A DNA stretch of 64,000 nt from Eutrigla gurnardus (lineage: Eukaryota; Chordata; Actinopteri; Perciformes; Triglidae): contig OY741285.1 in assembly GCA_963514095.1 (NCBI GenBank), positions 18,203,722 to 18,267,721 of the forward strand, given 5' to 3'. Numbering within the stretch: the stretch's first letter is position 1; each line of letters begins with the position of its first letter. Both the position numbers and the translations under genes were made by a program. Positions 48,741 to 60,615 of this stretch are shown piece by piece. The notes beneath the pieces are model-generated. The model was not told the DNA's origin. It was given only the letters and a program-made list of their open reading frames with translations, and ran no database searches.

Positions 48741-49114
48741 ATGTAGAGACAGACAGGTAACCAGTCTATCACTGACATGTAGAGACAGACAGGTAACCAG
48801 TCTATCACAGGGCCGACATGTAGAGACAGACAGGTAACCAGTCTATCACAGGGCTGACATATAGAGACAGACAGGTAACCAGTCCATCACAGGGCTGACA
48901 TGTAGAGACAGACAGGTAACCAGTCTATCACAGGGCTGACATGTAGAGACAGACAGGTAACCAGTCTATCACAGGGAGACATGTAGAGACAGACTGGTAA
49001 CCAGTCTATCACAGGGAGACATGTAGAGACAGACAGGTAACCAGTCTATCACAGGGCTGAGATAGAGACAGACAGGTAACCAGTCTATCACAGGGAGACA
49101 TGTAGAGACAGACA
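48741..49114. repeat. VNTR with 41-bp unit derived from a SINE
   Basis: CAGGTAACC (once CTGGTAACC) recurs at 48754, 48790, 48831, 48872, 48913, 48954, 48994, 49034 and 49073. The spacing is 36-41 and mostly 41 or 40. Each unit carries CCAGTCTATCACAGGG and ATGTAGAGACAGA. The same unit and the same period occur twice inside the SINE at 24.2 kb, and the array here is continuous with a SINE head at its right end. Confidence 0.93.
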
Positions 49115-49234
49115 TCCATTCACACTCACACCTACGGGCAATTTAGAGTCATCAATTAACCTATCCGGGAATCGAACCCGGGACCCCTCTTGCTGTGAGG
49201 CGACAGTGTTACCCACTACACTACCGTGCAGCCC
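49100..49234 (-). mobile_element. SINE head with tRNA-like boxes, minus strand
   Basis: On the minus strand it starts at about 49234 with GGGCTGCACGGTAGTGTAGT. The A-box-like word is at 49213-49223 and an intact B box GGTTCGATTCC at 49168-49178. GATGACTCTAAATTGCCCGT follows, then GTGTGAGTGTGAATG, and then the VNTR. The V-type core present in the 24.4-kb copy is missing. It is not a tRNA gene. Confidence 0.85.
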
Positions 49235-49239
49235 TTGTT

Positions 49240-49985
49240 GTCACGTGTTCTCATGTATTCTCATGTGTTCTCATGTGTTCTCATGTGTTCTTATGTGTTC
49301 TCATGTATTCTGATGTGTTCTCATGTGTTCTCATGTATTCTCATGTGTTCTCATGTGTTCTCATATGTTCTCATGTGTTCTCATGTGTTTCTCATGTGTT
49401 CTCATATGTTCTCATGTGTTTCTCATGTGTTCTCATGTGTTCTCATATGTTCTCATGTGTTCTCATGTGTTTCTCATGTGTTCTCATATGTTCTCATGTG
49501 TTTCTCATGTGTTCTTATGTGTTCTCATGTATTCTCATGTGTTCTCATATGTTTTCATATGTTCCAATGTGTTCTCATGTGTTCTCATGTATTCTCATGT
49601 GTTCTCATATGTTTTCATATGTTCCAATGTGTTCTCATGTGTTCTCATGTGTTCTCATGTATTTTCATGTGTTCTCATGTGTTTTCATGTATTCTTGTGT
49701 GTTCTCATGCGTTCTCATGTGTTTCTCATGTCTTCTTATGTATTCTGATGTGTTCTCATGTGTTCTCATATGTTCTCATGTGTTCTCATGTGTTCTCATG
49801 TGTTCTCATATGTTCTCATGTGTTCTCATGTGTTCTCATATGTTCTCATGTGTTCTCATGTGTTCTCATGTAATCTCATGCATTCTCATGTGTTCTCATG
49901 TATTCTCATGTGTTCTCATGTGTTCTCATGTGTTCTTATGTGTTTCTCATGTATTCTGATGTGTTCTGATGTGTTCTCATGTGTT
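49240..49985. repeat. Decamer satellite array, unit TTCTCATGTG
   Basis: About 75 copies of a 10-bp unit with variants (TTCTCATATG, TTCTCATGTA, TTTTCATATG, TTCCAATGTG) and occasional 11-bp units that change the frame. An exact 60-bp higher-order unit of six decamers is duplicated at 49521-49580 and 49581-49640. The unit has no stop in any plus frame, giving an artificial 254-codon frame (49195-49959) that repeats Cys-Ser-His-Val-Phe-type peptides. Confidence 0.97.
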
Positions 49986-50204
49986 TGCATTCACCACTTC
50001 AACCGGAGCACATCTCACACACCACGTTCACCATGATCACCATGTTTTCAACAAGCGAACGGGTTAAAGCCATACAGTTCATATTTGTACCACTCAAATT
50101 GGCATGCAGTTGGCAGAAAACTTCAAGGGTATAATTTGTTTATTGTGCCTTCTCATCTCGCTGGATACTTTTTGCAGAGTAATTATTGTCTCTTTGAACA
50201 GAAA

Positions 50205-50207
<3 letters not shown>

Positions 50208-50284
<77 letters not shown>
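50208..50284. repeat. (AC)n microsatellite, about 38 units
   Basis: The longest uninterrupted CA tract in the window. Confidence 0.97.
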
Positions 50285-50286
<2 letters not shown>

Positions 50287-51414
50287 CTTATTTTCACACA
50301 GAAATGAAAATCAGCTCCAGTTTGCACATGCTGGAGTAATGTGGAAAACTGTGGTTGTTCTGCTTCAGATTAAAAATGTTTCTCTTTTCTTTCATTCCAT
50401 CAAATCTTTGATGGATCCATTAGTGAAATGCATACTGCTGGAATAATACACATTCTGTAATGTGCTCAGCCTTTAATCCTTTGTCATGAGAAGTGGTTGC
50501 TGACTGAAGCTTGGGGGAAGAGTTTCTGCTCTCAAGTGGAGAAAACCTGTGGAGTTGATAGCCCCTAGTGGCGACTTTGATTATAACACTTTCAGAAAGC
50601 TGAATCAGACATTTCTTTTACAGTGATAGTGTAATATATATATGTTTCGTGAAGGGAAATAGTTTCCTAGAGATATGAGTTGTATAAAAGGAATATCAGT
50701 TATTTCACTGTTTTCAATCAAGACATCTCACACAAATATTTAATTGCAGACCGGAAAGTTAAAGCTTTCAAACAAAAAGTTTTTACTAGAAGTCTAATCT
50801 CTGCAAACAATGTTTTTGCGTTTGGTTCCTCAACTGCCAGGTGATTAATTTATAAAGAATGTTTACAAATGTCATTCATCCTAAATTGTATGATTGCTTG
50901 ATTGTATATTAATAATGTATAAATATACAGTATGCAGCATCGTTGCATGCAAGGCCAGAAATGAGATCTGTGCTTGGGGCTAAACCAACTTTAGCCACAG
51001 CTGCATGTGATGTATTACTAATAATACATAGGTCGCAAAGTCTCTTTCAGTCGTTCAGGTTTGTAATCAGGTTCCTGCTCCGTGTTTACTGAGAAAGCCG
51101 CTTTACTGCTTCTCATTTCTTGTCCTGTTTTGATGTCGTTTCACAGTTTACGTAGCATTTCACCCCGAGTTTATTTTTCTTCTGGTGCGATGTTGAGATT
51201 ACGTTCTCTTTCAGCGGCTGCCAAGTGGCTAAAAGAAAATGAAAGCAGACTTTGAGCGCTCATGAGCAGTTTGCCAGAGCTTATCAAAAGCAGGGAGACG
51301 GATGGACAGCTCGATTGGGACGGTGGCGTGGGTGAGAGATGATCAATGGTAAAATTAGGGCGTGCTCCTCTGTGTATGTAGCCGGGGGCGGAGGCACGGG
51401 CGTGGGTGCTCATG

Positions 51415-51416
<2 letters not shown>
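50285..51416. other. Non-coding stretch, nothing strong
   Basis: AT-rich unique-looking DNA. CCCCTAGTGGCG near 50563 is close to a CTCF core but one base short. Confidence 0.4.
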
Positions 51417-51450
<34 letters not shown>

Positions 51451-51482
51451 GGGGTGTGGGGGGGGGGGGGGGGGGGGGGGGG
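51417..51482. repeat. (GT)n followed by G runs
   Basis: About 16 GT units, GGGGGGTGT, and then about 25 G. Confidence 0.95.
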
Positions 51483-51639
51483 TAAGTGTGTCTCTATGAG
51501 TTGCAGAGGTCCCGTCAGTGAGCAGGAATGATTAATGGGCTTCTGCCACATGAAGGAGCCACAGACTAAAAACCCCACAGCCTGTACCGAAGCATGTAGC
51601 ATACCTCACCTCTCCCTCATTCCTTCCTCCTTTTCTTGT

Positions 51640-51686
51640 TCCTCCTCCTCCTCCCTGTCCTCCTCCTCCTCCTCATCATCATCGTG
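51640..51686. repeat. (CCT)n and (CAT)n triplet tract
   Basis: CCT/TCC triplets with a CCTG interruption, ending in three CAT units. Confidence 0.9.
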
Positions 51687-52198
51687 GGCTTGTTTTCACA
51701 CCTGCTTGCAGCTCTCAATGCTAAGGATGTGTTTCTTTCTTTTTCCCTTCCTGCAAGCTGTGCATCTGCAGCGTGGTGAAACTGGGCGGCACCACGGAGA
51801 ATCAACCTTTCATGGGAGCGGAAGAAAAGCATCTCGGATGTGCAACGGAGCAAAGTGATCGCATGTTTTTGCTCGACACGACAAATAAAAATTGTGAGCT
51901 AATCGATGATTGATGAGCTCTTGTATTCCCAAAACGCCGCCTGTCGCGGTGTCACGATTGTCATGTGTAAGAGGTGGAGTTTGGAGGAGGGTATGGGCTG
52001 TTTTTTAAGGGTTTTCCTCTCCGGACTGGATGAGCTCAGGGCTGCAGGTGCCCCACAGTTGTAAGGCCTTTTGTGGGGTCGGTGTTTTGGATGAGTGCGG
52101 TCGTGCCGGTGCAGCGGGGAATATTTGGTTCCAGTCGCTGTAGCTGGTCAGAGGCAGCATGTGGCAGGTGCCACATATGCCAGAGGAGGGGACGATGG
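51687..52198. other. Non-coding stretch, nothing strong
   Basis: GT- and GC-rich from about 52060, leading into the 70-bp duplication. No gene. Confidence 0.4.
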
Positions 52199-52338
52199 CG
52201 ACGGGTGGTCCGAGTCACTTTCTGGCAGACGCGCTGGCACTGTCAGGTGGAAATGTGTGTGTGTGCGTCGACGGGTGGTCCGAGTCACTTTCTGGCAGAC
52301 GCGCTGGCACTGTCAGGTGGAAATGTGTGTGTGTGCGT
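52199..52338. repeat. Exact 70-bp tandem duplication
   Basis: 52199-52268 equals 52269-52338. Each copy starts CGACGGGTGGTCCGAGTCAC and ends in GTGTGTGTGTGCGT. The identity means the event is recent or was introduced by assembly. Confidence 0.95.
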
Positions 52339-52447
52339 TTGTGTGTGTGTGCTCACAACGTGATTGATGAACATTCGGTTGAACGTAGACAGGCATGGCA
52401 GAGTGTGACAGATTAACACTGTAGACCCCTTTCTCTCAGTATTATTA

Positions 52448-52450
<3 letters not shown>

Positions 52451-52492
<42 letters not shown>
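52451..52492. repeat. (CA)n microsatellite
   Basis: About 21 units. Confidence 0.97.
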
Positions 52493-52494
<2 letters not shown>

Positions 52495-54845
52495 GGATGT
52501 GCATGCCAGAGGGACACCTGTCTTTTCTGTTTCCACCGAGGCAGCTCTGATGATGTGTCAACCCGCCGGTATTAATTTATGTACAGTCTAATCAGGAAGC
52601 AGTGAGACAGCAGTTTGTGTTGATCCCGGGCTCCGGCCCGATGAGGGCCAACAGACTGGATCATCATGCAGACCCCGTGAACCAGGATTCATTAGCCAGA
52701 TGTTCACCAACACGGAGAATCACAATGGATCTCATGCTAACTGTACGTGGGGGTTAATGTCTCTTTACCTTACTCTCATTTTTACCCAAATGGGAGTCTT
52801 ATTAATTTATTAATTTGAAGTGTTTTTACCTTCATATACTGCCCATCATTGATCTCTTCTAATCTCTCATTTCAATAGCCTGTTATGCATTTAACACTTT
52901 ATTATTGTTACTGAAGGACACCAAATGCAATTACATGTTTCTACTAGATGTTAGAAGTCTTCATCATATTTACTAACATGTCAACTACTCTGTTATGCTA
53001 TAAAACTGGGGTTGGACAAATGACAGCCCGCTTTTTAAAAAAATAAACGAGAAAATTACTTTAGCATATTTCTAATTAATGGTACTTCCTGTACACTACA
53101 CATCCTAGTTGAACCAACTAAATGTCGTGACATTATCTCTGTCTCAACCTTTTGCAGAGAAATCAATATTTCCCATTTGGACACACATCTTAATGGTAGA
53201 CCTACAGATTTACATCTTATATTTACATTTGCATCGTAATATTTCAAGTATTTCAAAATCTGGCAATTTCTGCCTGTTTTGACTTTACTTATTTACACAT
53301 AAAATCATAAATGTATTTGAGTTTTAAAGTATCAAATTATGTACAATTAGTGAGCAGCAGATGCAAAAAAAAAAGAAAAAGAAAAAAGTGTAATATGTGG
53401 GCAATCCAACAAACAGCTGTAGTGTTTAGTAGTGTTGACTGTTGCCTGTGACTCCTTATATTTTTCTCTATATGGCCAGCAATCCAAAAAGTTTGGCCAC
53501 CTCTGCTCTGAACAATATGCACTCATCCACAAGGGGTAAAAAAAAAGCATTTGGAACCAATTCCACCTTCAGCTCATTTCAATCAATTCAAATATGCTAC
53601 CTAGCAACACCCAGGCAGCATACGCCTGAACAAGAACTGCTTTCTGTACCAGTCTTCTGCCTTAACTTTTGAACTGAAGTAGCTCTGCCACTCTGCATGT
53701 GTTCCTAGAACTTCACGCATCCTCCTTCCAGCGTTGTGAGCAGAGCTGACAAGGACACGCAGAATGGAAAAGGACTTCCTTCATATCCACTTAGTCAAGT
53801 TCCTCTATTAAATCTGCTCCGGTATAACTGCTGTCATTGTTTGGTGTCCAACAGAGTAGCCTAAAGGAAATTTGACAGAGGTGGATCCTCTCCACTCCAC
53901 CCAGTAATAAATAAGGAGGGGTTTAAATTTCAGCGAAGGGGCGGAAAAGAAAACTCAAAGTGAACTGAGATGGATGATAGGGAAAGAGGACTTTTGGTGT
54001 CTTTCTTGTTAATGAAATTGGAGTTCAGTCTGCTGTGAAGACTTGGAATTAGTTCTGACAATTTGCATTCCACGTCCACATTCAATTGCAACCTTGTGCT
54101 AATGATTATGTACATGATGTCACAGTCATATTTCACACATAATGTAACCCGAGCCCAAAGGTCACAAACACAACACATGTCCTCTTCCGGGATACGATGT
54201 CCATCTCTACTCTGTGCTAATAGAAAATGAGATCATGGGTCGGAGAGCGCCGCTGGCACACTGTACATGCCATTCCTATCCTCTGATGGAGAGAGCTGTT
54301 TTTTCTTTCTTTTTTGAAGGCGGGTGGGCTCATAATCGCCGTGCTCCTCTGCCCGCTTGTTATCCACTCCCTCCGCCACCGGTGACAAGCACAATCCCCA
54401 CCTGGGCCCTGCCAATCCAGAGTTATTAGAGAGAAAGGAGGAGCAAAAAAAAACAAAAAAAGCCTGGCGGGAAAAGAGATGAACAAGGAACTGGGGAGAG
54501 AAATAAAGACTGTCCAGGAACATCTGAGGTAATGGGTAGTGAGAGAGAGGAATAGGAATGAGAATTTAATTTGGAGATCTGAGCGTCATGTGGCTGTTCC
54601 TGGGTACTGACAGAAAGAGTGCCGGTCGCCTGCAGGCTTCTCTTATCTCCGGTGCGGTGGACTCTCCGGTGATAATGGCCTCTCGTTCCAGGCTGTGGTC
54701 CCAGGGGGGCTCTCCGATGAGCTACGTCGGCGCGTCGCAGAAGGCTGTCCCGTCGTCACGCGGGGGGAAAGTGGGGCGATGAGAGGGGCCGTTCCCATCG
54801 GGGCAGCTCAAGCAGGAATGGGACACTCCAACAAGACAAACAGCG
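52493..54845. other. Non-coding stretch with an A-rich tract
   Basis: A-rich with G interruptions at about 53366-53388. Otherwise unique-looking, and overlapping short frames only. Confidence 0.4.

Positions 54846-54874
<29 letters not shown>
54846..54874. repeat. (AC)n microsatellite
   Basis: About 14 units. Confidence 0.95.
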
Positions 54875-54876
<2 letters not shown>

Positions 54877-56663
54877 GCATGCTGTTTTATTGGACGCCTG
54901 AGTGTCTGGTGCGGAGCGGCCAGGAACAGCTGTGTGTCCAGTCCAGCTAGAGGCCCTCTGAGTACCAGCAGAGAGACAGCCCCGCTTAGCCCTGTAATCT
55001 GGCGTAATGCCTTCGCTGTAACTCTAGCTCGCATGTACAGCGACGGACGCGCTGCCAGTTCCCATCCTGCTGCTCCTCCCCAGCTGGCAAGAGCCGCCAC
55101 CTTACCAATAGGTAACACATTTCACCCGTGCCAAATGCCATAATGCTTCCCGTTGACGAATGCATCCGCAATGCGACTGAACTCTCGCGCAGCTCCACCG
55201 ACCATGACCGACGGCACCTGTTGTCGTGTCCACGAGGTTGGCACTGAAGGACACACGCACACACTCGTATCACGCAATCCTTTTCACTTTTCAGTTCAGA
55301 AAACAGTCTACAGTACAATATATGACCCCGAAGGTTCATTAAGATAAAGATAATATAATATTTAGCAGTCCTCAAATGGAAAAGGTAATCTCCTAGTCAT
55401 TTCAGAAATGTGAGCCCGGTGCCCGGTCTCCCACCTGTCCCAATCAACCGGAGAAAAAGACATATTCAAGCATAAACACCGGATATCTATAAACACACAC
55501 GCATATCCTGTATACCGTGCATTCACGCGAATGCAAATACCCACAAACACAATTTTCATCCGTTTTACTCAAATGTGTATGCACACACACACGGCTCCAA
55601 CCAGCGAGCAGAAATAAGAGCTGTGCCCCCCTCCTCATTTCAAAACAGGTTCTTGTTGTCTTTATGACAGGCCTCCCTCCCCAACGCCAAGCTGTCCCAC
55701 TGAGATAAGCCGGGCTGGCATTTTCATCACTCCGGCCACGCTGATTGGACCATTATCATAAGAAAGAGGCTGAGAATCCAGGAGGCCTTTCCCCCTGGTC
55801 GCCGATTCATGTTCAAAGTTGGGATTAGCAATCTCGCCCCCCCTCAAATCCCCTCAAACAAGGCCGGAGCTGAGCGGGCAAATTAAGCACACATTGGAGA
55901 TGATAACGAAGAAGACTCGGCGGCAAACGGGCGGTTGCTTGGAGTGTGAATCCTTCCTGACATAAACCTCAGAGGAAGTGAGAGTCAATCTTGAGAGGCT
56001 GAATTTAGAGCTTCCTCACTATAGCTGTGTGTGGCAGACTTTCCTGTGCTAAATATAATTTACGCATAGCACCAGAGTATTTCCTTTGAAACAAGAATAT
56101 AATCCAGGCTACTGCAGTTTTTCAAAAATGTCACAAATTCAAGCATTTGTGATATCGGCAAACGTTTCAGAACCTTGTTGCTAAATCTGTTGGCACCATG
56201 TGACTCACTTGCTACAGAATGAATGAGGGCATGCTGTGGTTTCAGTACTGTGGCTGCTGTAGCAGCGCTGTGGGCTTTTTAAAGCTGCGATCCTAAAGAT
56301 TTTCACTATCAACCCAATTGTTCATATTATTTATGGCTGACATTCTTGCAGCAGTACTCAGTCAATGTGTTTGCATTCAGAAAATTCACTTTTTTATGGC
56401 ATTACATTGTTAACGGCCACCTTTCCCAGCAGAGTTATAGTGCAGAGCCACATACACATGGAAGTCACAAGAAAACGATGAAGCCTGATGGGTCTGCTCA
56501 CGGTTTACTACCCCCAGCGGTGCTGCTGGTGCTGCTGGTGCTGGTGTGTCGATTCATGTGTCATTTCAAACAAACTCCAGGAGCTGCCATTAAAGCAAAC
56601 CTGCTTTTACAACCAGGCGGCTACCTTTGGTTCTGAAAAGTGAAGCCAACATGGGATTGCCTT
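54875..56663. other. Non-coding stretch, nothing strong
   Basis: Repeat-poor. A CTGGTGCTG-type tract at about 56520-56545. No gene. Confidence 0.4.
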
Positions 56664-56820
56664 AAACTTCAATTCAATTCAATTCAATTTTATTTATAGT
56701 GTCATGTCACAACAGAAGTTATCCCAGGACGTATTACACATTGGGCAGGACTAGCATACGCTCATGATTTCCAGAGTCAAAGATTTTCAAAGTCCCAACA
56801 TCACCTGGGATTCAATCGTG
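56664..56820. repeat. Fish dispersed repeat headed by (AATTC)n
   Basis: AATTCAATTCAATTC, then TTTTATTTATAGTG, CACAACAGAAGTTATCCCAG and GACGTATTACACAT. It parallels, from memory, the common fish repeat TTTTATTTATATAGCGCCAA...CAACAGAAGTTATCTCA. Diverged, class unknown. Confidence 0.55.
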
Positions 56821-56939
56821 CATTATCTCAAATGACAAGTCAGAAGGCATGAAATCTATGAGAAAATGACCCTACATAAACATTGTAAACACGAGTTTAT
56901 GGTCTCAATCTCTAGTTTCAAGTCTTCTTCAATCCAGCA

Positions 56940-57275
56940 TGATGTTCATTTAGTACATTATGGTCCATTTAGAGTCCAACAGACCAGAAAGCAGGGGATG
57001 CTTTAGGGGCGGGGCTACCTGCTGATTGACAGGTCGCTACCATGTTGTTGTCTGTGCTCTTTCTCGGAACTCTATATTTCACAGTGTGTTTTCAGTTCAT
57101 GATAGGTTATTGTAACAATTTGGTCCCCTAAATTGTCTTATTCAGCGTTGGGTTGAATTTAGCTCCGCCCCCTCACTTCTGGTTGCAAAAAAAACAAACA
57201 TGATGAAGACGGCCAAAATGCCGAACCTTAGCCCACAAACCAATGGGTGACGTCATGGAGCATTTTATTATTAAT
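56940..57275. repeat. Second common fish dispersed repeat
   Basis: GGGGCGGGGCTACCTGCTGA, TTGACAGGTCGCTACCATG, GCTCCGCCCCCTCACTTCTG, GACGGCCAAAATGCCGAA and CCACAAACCAATGGGTGACG recur, from memory, in many percomorph genomes. It has no coding frame. GC-box and CCAAT/CRE-like words (CCAATGGGTGACGTCA) are part of the repeat, not evidence for a promoter here. Confidence 0.6.
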
Positions 57276-59029
57276 ATTGCAAAAGCATAGTTTTTAATAA
57301 GCGACATTTGAAAAGCGTTTGAACATCTAGAACACAAATCTGCAATCTGCAACTCCAACATGTGGTGACGATGTGTTGAGCGTTTGTCGTGTAGACAAAC
57401 TATTGCCTTATGTGTGAGGATGTTTTTTGAGTTCTGACTTCTCTTCACAGACTCTCTCGTTCCCCCAAAGTCATCATAAAGCTTTAGAGATGGTTATTGC
57501 TGCGTTTCCGCCAGTAAAACTGCAACAGCAGCAGCTTTAAAGTGAGACAAACCTTATAGTTTCCTAATTTCCTGTTTATTATACTATCGCTGTCTGTGCC
57601 GGTTACAACTGCTGGGCTGCAAGTCACAGACCTGCGTTCACGTTTGCACTGTTACTCGTTCCATTTATGCTTTCAAAGATGATCAAAAATGACACGTGAT
57701 GTAGCACAGCGACCTAACAAACACGGCGGCCATACTGTACATCAATGCAGACTTCAGAGCGTGTTTTGGATTTAGCGCCGAGAGAAGACTGCATGTTATC
57801 ACTGTCTCTGTCTCTGTCTCTCTAAAAAATTTATAAATAAACCCAACAACAGAGGGCTCTGAAATGTCTGGAAAGGCTTGTGTGACAGTATAGTGACACA
57901 GCTTCTTTTGATCTGCTGTCAATATACATCCTCGTGTGAGGTGTATGCCTCGTATCTGTACGTCTACATTGAGGAATAAGTCCTTTGCCTGAAATGCAAA
58001 TAAGAGAAATCCTAGCAAATGTCAGTAATGTACTCCTCTCGGGAAATAGCGCAATACTGACATGAAAAAGCTCTGTTATATAAAAAAGCAAACAACGTAC
58101 GGACCCTCTCCAGGTAGCTAAATCATAGATTACTTAAATTCCTGCCCATAACTCACACACAAGAGGTTAAGGTATCGGTATTGTAATTACACTCTGGCCG
58201 GGGGAGCGCTTGGCTCATCGGCACCCACGGCTGTGAGGTTCAAAGTGATCAAAAACCATCTGGGACCAGGTTGGTAGAAGGACAAACGCTGTGAGTTCCA
58301 CACCGCTGAATGACTTTCCATTTCCCCTTGGAGTATGCAAAGTCATTCTGGGAAAAGTTTAAAGAAACATTCCGTTGCAGCATTTCAATATCTGTATTAA
58401 TTAGCTGAGCTCATAGCATGAAATGCTGGATGGTACATTTCTACACATAGAGGTCTCAATGGAGACTCTGCAGAACTGCAAAAATACTCCTCAACCTCCA
58501 CTTCATCCATTTAGTTTTATACTCAATGTCAACGCTTGTTTGAATATAAAGGTGCAAGTGGAGGGTATATGAGTTTCTGGTAGTGCTTCTCTGCTGGTGA
58601 AAGTAGTTGATTTTCCTGGATTCCCTTGTTACTGTCACATTTACTTACATCAAGTACAGATATCTGGATTATTTGCTGTGTGTTTGTAATTTACCCTCAT
58701 TTCTCAAGTCAAACGTGAGTCTTGAACATCGTGAGTTCACAGAAGACTGCGAATCCAAGTCAACACAATGTAAACAATCAAAAACCATCTGCAGACCAAC
58801 ATTAGGTTTGGAGTAAAAGATAACAAAGAAGATGTAAAGCCAACGTAAACCGCATCAAAACGTTCATAAAAATGCGATGTGATGTAGAAAATGCATTCAG
58901 CATGTTGGTCAGACCTCGAAGGACACATACGGTGTTTTTTGATGAGAAACTTTGAATGTAAACAAAACTTTGAGTGAAAACTCCAGAGGGAGCCTTTTTT
59001 CAAACATGTTCAATTTCTTGCATCACGCA
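57276..59029. other. Non-coding stretch with a small simple repeat
   Basis: A CTGTCT-type tract at about 57803-57824. Otherwise no elements or genes are recognised. Confidence 0.4.
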
Positions 59030-59475
59030 GGGTTTTGAGGGTCAAAGCCCCGGCGGCCATTAATCATCTGTTAGATCGTCTCGCCGCAGAAAATGATTTG
59101 ATATAGAGATTTTCATTCTGCGATAGCAAAGCCAGTGGGGGAAAAAAGAGGGGCTCATATTTGCAATATTGATTCCTGAAGTTTTTTTAAGCACATAATC
59201 AGCGTGATTATTATTTTTTTCTTGCCATCGCTGAGGAAAATCCTGGTATTATTCAGAATAATACGCTCATTAATTACATTGACGAATGCAGCCGCTTGCA
59301 GCGTGGCAGTAATTAAATCACAGAGTAGCAATGTATGATTAACGTTCAGCGGGGGAAATTATTCCCACCGATGTTGAGTTCATTAAAATGCGTGTAATCC
59401 AAAGGGGATATCAATATGGGGTGATATTGCAAATGTAAGTGAAATAAGGAGAATGTGCTCAATTACAGTATGAAA
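59030..59475. other. Candidate conserved non-coding element
   Basis: Repeat-free, AT-rich with homeodomain-type words: GCTCATTAATTACATT (near 59264), GGCAGTAATTAAATCA (near 59305), GTATGATTAACG and GTTCATTAAAATG. This is the composition seen in deeply conserved vertebrate enhancers. Conservation is not shown. Confidence 0.3.
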
Positions 59476-60615
59476 AATGATTTTGAGTAAAGCTTACACT
59501 GGTGTACAAGCAGTCATTTAGACAATTACCATTTACAGATTGCTTCATGATAATAAATATAGATCTTTCTTCGTCTATGTTACAGTTTGCACTCACTGGC
59601 GTTCCTTAAATTGATCCAGATGAGTGCCGTTGTGGCTGTAGAAGAAAGCAGCTGTTCTGTGTTGCTGGTTTATCATTTGTTTCACAAGAACAAGGCACCT
59701 CAACATATGGCAGCGCTGCTCTTTAAGTGCAGCGACACACTTAAAAGCCGATAAATCCAAATACGGTAAATAAGAAACACTTAGGTGTTTCGTTTCACCT
59801 TGTTCCTCAATCAGTGTGGAAGTTACAGCCTCTTTTTCATGCCATGCGGCTCCCTTGAGCGAGAAGAAAAGGGGGATTTCACCTGATCCACATTAATGTG
59901 TAACAGTTTACGTGGTAAAGCTTATCTTCTAATGTTTGCATAAAGCAGCTCAGCGAGCCCCTCTGCACGATGTTTGCATTACGGTAAGAAAGTACCAAGT
60001 GTGCAGGGATTAGAGTTAGTGAAGGCTGAACCCGTACCTGGATCACATTAGACACGGCTAGGCAGCTGGGATCACATGGTGCGCAGAGCAGCGTCATTAA
60101 TACATCAGCTCGTTCAAAGGACAGGTGGAAGATTTTGTCAGTGTCATTAAAATAACACAAACATGTGGCGTACAGGTGGGTTTTAAAGTGTTTTGGGAGG
60201 CCATCCTGGAAGTTAGCATCGCCCCGGTTCCCTTGAAAACAAGCCAGTAAGATTTTTCTTTTGGATTTTGGACTGCTGGTTCTCAAACGTTTCATTCTGC
60301 AAGATAATCTTCATAAATGTACACCACTTATACTCATTTTTGAAGCCTAAATGCAATCGCCAGAACGCACTACACGGTGTTCACATGACTGATTAGTGCT
60401 CTCATTTAGCCACTTCTGCCTTTTTTGAGACACCTTCATGGGATATATACTGATGTATTTGAATTTTCCATAGTAAAAAAATAAACATATTTTAAGCTCA
60501 TGTTAACCACATATACGGTAATATAATAATAGAAAATGAGTTTTAAGAAAAATCTACTTTTTTATAAAAAGGTTTCAACATAGCTACAATGATCTTAGAG
60601 CAACACCCATAACAT
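59476..60615. other. Non-coding stretch, nothing strong
   Basis: A 138-codon minus-strand frame (59879-60295) without recognisable motif. AT-rich from about 60410 to 60600. Confidence 0.35.

Noticed and set aside
48741..49114. CRISPR array
   Set aside because: Direct repeats follow each other without unique spacers, the unit comes from a SINE, and the genome is eukaryotic.
49168..49223. tRNA gene
   Set aside because: The boxes belong to a SINE head that continues into SINE body and VNTR.
49195..49959. 254-codon plus-strand open frame, the longest in the window
   Set aside because: It is the translation of the decamer satellite; all three plus frames are open there because the unit lacks stops.
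50563..50574. CTCF-type site CCCCTAGTGGCG
   Set aside because: One base short of the core, so the spacing does not fit.
57240..57260. CCAAT/CRE-like promoter words
   Set aside because: They lie inside a common dispersed repeat and are a feature of that repeat.
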